DNA of 24,206 nucleotides. Source: Paramacrobiotus richtersi (Eukaryota; Tardigrada; Eutardigrada; Parachela; Macrobiotidae). Within the stretch, counting starts at the first letter, position 1, and every line of letters begins with the position of its first letter. Below the pieces are notes generated by a model. The model did no database searches. It saw nothing but the letters and a program-made list of their open reading frames with translations, and was not told the DNA's origin. Shown piece after piece: positions 20,528 through 24,206 of the stretch. Where the stretch lies: NCBI GenBank assembly GCA_034698045.1, contig JAQGAU010000759.1, positions 1 through 24,206 on the forward strand, written 5' to 3'. Made by a program: the position numbers and the translations under genes.

Positions 20528-22097
20528 TTTCCTGGGTATCGACAGCATTGCACGTCGAGTCTATTGTCAGATGCCCGCTTCACTCTTTATCAGGGTGTCC
20601 AGTATTTCACTTGTTCTGTGTCGGTTTAGTCTTAGAAAAAGCGAAAAAAAAGAAGCTTCGCATTTAATTAACCCTTTTATACATATGGAAATGAGCAAAA
20701 CAGCTATACTGTCGCAAATACCCTGCAAGTTGCGTTACTCGTTCATTACAGCACGCATTAATACTCGACATGCTAAGTCGAACAATTTCTCCGTACGTGG
20801 CACAGTTTTCCGGTCCTGTTCGAAGCCCAGAGCTGTATTGGTGCTCTTGGAACATTAATGCAATATGCATTACACCAGCCTACTGTGTAGCAAGCGGACA
20901 ACCCGGAATGCTAATTGCTCAAATGATTATTGCTTCACTGAAACAATGGAGAATTAATGAGCAAACACCCTCAAGGAATGCCAAAGTACTTACATGTTAG
21001 AGCAACGGGATAGACAAATGGCGCCCACAAACAGCAAAAAGAAGGACAAACACTGAGCGAGCGATCAACATAAGAAATCCGGCAAACGGCACAGGATGAG
21101 AACAGCTTGAGTAATCATGCACAATGTGATCAAATTTTTATTCACGAATACAGTACTAAGCTAAAATAAGCAGTCAAAGGTCAGATGAAGGATTTGTTCC
21201 GGTTGGCACGACATGGAACTGTGACCGTAACTAGATAAGCAATACCGCGCATCTTTTCTGAACTTAGACGCTAGAATAAGAAACAAGTCGAACGCGTGGG
21301 CGCGATTGTCAATCACCGGGAAACCGAGTCCCTCCTTTTTCTACAGCACCTGCAACATTCCTGAGCTCCGTATCCGGAATGAATACGAATACTGTTACAA
21401 AGGTAGTGGTGCTTGCCGGTAGAGTGCCAAAAAACTGATTTTCGTTTCCAGTTGAAACATCCGGAACTCTTTAGGGAAATTAAAAACTCTTAGCCACCGT
21501 TTTACGGTACAGGCTATCCGAAAACATGCCGAATCGTATTGGGTTACTGCTGATCGGGTGCTTTCGTTTTCCCGGGACTGCTGCCAGTGTTATTTTAATT
21601 CTATGATAAATTAACGGACGTAACTTTACTGTCACGTAAGTGCTCATTTACAGCAAGACGTAAGTGAAACGTTCGCGAAAGATCATTCTTTGTTTCCTTT
21701 GCTGATATTTTGTGCACAGCTTTGACCTTTAATGCAAAGGGGTGGACTATGGCTTTGCGGAAGTCAGCTGCTTTCGGTGTTTTTCGCAGCCACTTGCCCT
21801 GCATTATTACCGTTCCTTCTGTAACTGCAACAATACACTGAACAGCTAGTCTGCTAGATACGCCAGGGCAGTCTAAGCTAAGTATGAGCTTTTTATATTT
21901 CCGAAATTCATCAGATAGTCAGTAAAAACAACCACTCACGCAAGATATGAAGAACCCCTTCCAACTTACGACTAACTTATAGACAACAAAAATATTGACA
22001 AGAACACAACGGCAAACTGACAGGGCACTGTTTGTTTAGCTGTTGGAACAGTAAAGTCACAGTGTCCAGTTCCTGGCTCCTGTCTTGGATTCAATTA
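20528..22097. other. Spacer between the tandem EGFR copies
   Basis: Should contain the copy A promoter/5'UTR near 20528 and the copy B 3'UTR near 22097. Minus-strand poly(A) candidates for copy B are ATTAAA (complement at 21594-21599) and AATAAA (complement at 21137-21142). No other gene is supported. Confidence 0.5.
21964..22086 (-). repeat. 3'UTR block of copy B shared with copy A
   Basis: Begins about 11 nt after the copy B stop. Matches 11291-11404 in layout and words (ACTTACGAC, TAGACAACAAAAATATT, GACAAGAA, GGCTCCTG). Confidence 0.65.
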
Positions 22098-24206
22098 TTA
22101 GTGTTCAGTAGTTTTGTTCTCGGCTTCTGGCGATTCAGCCAGATCTAAGTAAGCCGTTTCAGCAAAGCCAACGGTTGCAACCAGATGTTCGTTGTTCACA
22201 GCCCCAGGAATAGGTGGTTGTCCAGATGTCTGATGAAGTACATCGGTACCTATATACAAACACCAACGCTGGTCAAATCAACAAACAGCACCGCTAAGAA
22301 AATCCTTACGTGCTCCTCTCAACGCAACAGGATCCGGTGTGTACCGTGGAACAGGCGGACCGTTGTCCTGCTGCAAAAATTTCAGGTTTTAATTATCTCT
22401 GCATCGCAAGATAATTCATGTCTTTGAACTCTAAGATTTCACCGAAAACCACTTTGAAACTGAATGGCTAGGAACGATATGGTAAAGCTTTTATAGTCAG
22501 TTCTAAACGCGAGATAATTTCCCTTCGCGTAGATAATCGGGAGCCACTTCCAGCTTTTATACAGTCTCGGAATAGTATTAATATTTCTAGCCCAGTAGTA
22601 TAGTCGTTGCCAGACTCGATATCAGAGAGGTCCGCAGTTAGGCAATCTTGAGTTAACAGTCCAGACATCTGCTCGTTAACAGATTTGAGTGCCAGATTCT
22701 CCGACCTTGTGTGACGATTCAATTCAGTTTGTAACTTGTACGTCGATCCTTCCAACAAAAAGATTCATGTCTTATTTAAAGAAAGACGGCAACAGTACCT
22801 CAGTGCTGTGCTGTTGGTCAAAACCAACAGTCCGCGGATTGATGTACTCTTCAGCCAGCACAAGCTTCTCGGAACCCACATCTTCCATATCACCGAACAG
22901 GCGTTGATGGTCGTCCGTCGTAAAGTCCGGTAGACGCAGGTACTCATCGCCGGGAATGACCAGATAACGACCAGGGTCGCGAGTCATTTTGCCAAACTCT
23001 TCGGCTAGGTCCTCGAAGGACGGCCGGCTCTCGGGATGGGAGCTCCAGCACCTCAACAGCAGCATGTACACGTCCAGGGTGGAAATGAGGGGCTGCGGCA
23101 GTCGTTCGCCGCTTTGCAGGACACTGTACAGGTCTCGGACGGGAACGTTCTCGAATGGCTTCTGTCCATAACTCAACACTTCCCAGATTGTAACGCCGAA
23201 GGCCCACACATCGGTTTTGTGACTGTACACGCCGCGCTCAATACATTCCGGAGCCAGCCATTTAATTGGCATCTATGCAGCAAACTTTTAGCCAATATTT
23301 TAAAATTCCTTGTTCATTTATTTTATCCATACCAGACCGCCACTGGATTTGACAGAATCTTCGTGGCAGTCCATGATACGAGCCAGTCCAAAGTCGGTCA
23401 CTTTCACCCAGTTGGGTCGCTCCACCAGTACATTGCGCGCAGCCAAATCACGGTGAACCATGTGACGCTTCTCCAAATATTTCATACCCTATAACCCAAA
23501 GAATGCGATGACTGCGCAGCGCAGTGCACACTCGCGGCAGTCTTACTTTGGCAATCTGCGAACACCAGTTTAGCAGTGTGCGGGATGTGATGCTCTTTCT
23601 GTTCTTTTTGACATAGTCCAGTAGTGATCCCAGCGGCAGCAGCTGTGTTATCAGCATTATTTGTGAACCCATGCACAACCCAAGTAACGTCACCAAATGC
23701 GGATTATTCACGGATGCCATGACATGCGCTTCCTGAAACCGAGATGCGGAGTATTTTTACAACGAGGGTAATTAGCAGCTCGAACTCTTACATCGAGAAT
23801 CTCTTTTACGGCGGCAGCACTGACTCCTTCCTTCAAAACTTTTATTGCAACCGGAATCTTTAGGTTTTCATTGGGTGGTAACCACAAACCCTGTACGCGT
23901 ATTGTGTTGTTGTAAAAACAGCTCAAAACATCCGTGCCGAACTGCCCACCTTGTACACAATGCCGAAGGCGCCTTGTCCTAGCTGTTCGAGGCGTTGCAG
24001 TTCCTGTTCGCTGATCAGCCTGAGCTTGGACGTATCCGGCTTGTTGTCTGTCGGTACCAAGGGCTCGGTCAGTTCGATGCCAGCAAACTTATCTTGAATG
24101 ATCAGGGTCTCCAACTCGATCTTGGATTTCTTGATGCGAAACCAGAGAACAAGAACAATTACCACTATGATGATGACCCCAACGACAGCTGTCACCACAC
24201 CAATAA
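22098..24206 (-). CDS. EGFR-like: EGFR/ErbB-family receptor tyrosine kinase, copy B, 3' part (5' end outside window)
   Basis: Exons in coding order: 23950 to beyond 24206, 23792-23890, 23547-23732, 23333-23488, 22799-23272, 22310-22370, 22098-22249; introns are 58-60 nt except one of 428 nt. The first visible exon starts within the transmembrane helix; about 23 nt of it are missing if it ends as in copy A. Kinase landmarks are all present: [29 protein letters not shown]. The activation loop has no Tyr. Relative to copy A the tail keeps D-E-Y-L-R-L, E-Y-I-N-P, P-R-Y-T-P and A-Y-L-D-L. It has D-F-T for D-Y-T and N-E-H-L for N-Q-Y-L, so two tyrosines are lost. Stop TAA at 22100-22098. It lies upstream of copy A in the same orientation and is a tandem duplicate; no frame damage is seen. 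Confidence 0.92.
22629..22717 (-). other. Intronic block of copy B conserved in copy A
   Basis: Lies in the 428-nt tail intron. Here it is part of a longer open minus-strand frame (22468-22758, 96 codons), whose N-terminal third carries the [11 protein letters not shown] motif shared with copy A. I see no strong splice acceptor that would make it a constitutive exon. Confidence 0.5.

Noticed and set aside
20370-20858. 162-codon plus-strand open frame
   Set aside because: Antisense to copy A exon 1, no domain features, composition not coding-like.
21000-21071. Alternative minus-strand signal-peptide exon starting at 21071 (M-L-I-A-R-S-V-F-V-L-L-F)
   Set aside because: An in-frame stop precedes its only strong donor. 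The exon at 20416-20527 fits phase, donor and EGFR N-terminal sequence much better.
1-24206. CRISPR arrays, operons, prokaryotic or viral genes
   Set aside because: None seen; all supported genes are intron-bearing animal genes and the repeats are foldback, LINE or simple tandem types.

Overview
This is eukaryotic, metazoan nuclear DNA. The genes are split by GT-AG introns, most of them only 51-69 nt, and the products are an EGFR/ErbB-type receptor tyrosine kinase and an insect-type gustatory-receptor-like protein. That protein family, the compact introns, the CR1/jockey-like LINE remnant and the moderate base composition suggest an ecdysozoan. A tardigrade is my best guess, but it is an inference and not proven by the window.

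Layout, left to right. (1) 1-806 (+): the C-terminal part of a Thr/Phe/Asn-rich repeat protein, with a poly(A) signal at 938. (2) 944-8859: a long gene-poor stretch. It holds a possible 60-residue secreted peptide (2561-2743), a decayed LINE 3' end (3273-3963), a near-perfect 289-bp foldback element (4319-4607), a second LINE-like 3' tail in reverse orientation (about 4708-4790) and several degenerate repeat tracts. (3) 8860-10536 (+): a four-exon, 421-residue seven-transmembrane gustatory-receptor-like gene with three phase-0 introns near its 3' end. (4) 11412-20527 (-): a full-length EGFR/ErbB receptor gene ('copy A'). About 17 exons encode signal peptide, L1, furin-like CR1, L2, CR2, transmembrane segment, kinase and a tyrosine-bearing tail, about 1,320 residues in all. 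Its four large introns (851, 1404, about 1200 and 634 nt) carry foldback and tandem repeats. (5) 20528-22097: spacer. (6) 22098-24206 (-): the 3' half of a second, closely related EGFR gene ('copy B'), from the transmembrane exon to the stop; its extracellular part lies beyond the window.

Copies A and B are tandem paralogues in the same orientation, with identical intron positions and phases through the kinase, about 90% similar kinase proteins, a shared 3'UTR block and a shared block inside a tail intron. Kinase catalytic residues are intact in both. Both lack the activation-loop tyrosine, and their tail tyrosines differ, so their signalling outputs may have diverged. The GR-like gene and copy A are convergent, and their candidate poly(A) signals lie within about 20 nt of each other. 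One junction of copy A (between domains II and III, 15889-17175) does not resolve to an unambiguous canonical splice model; I flag it rather than force it.
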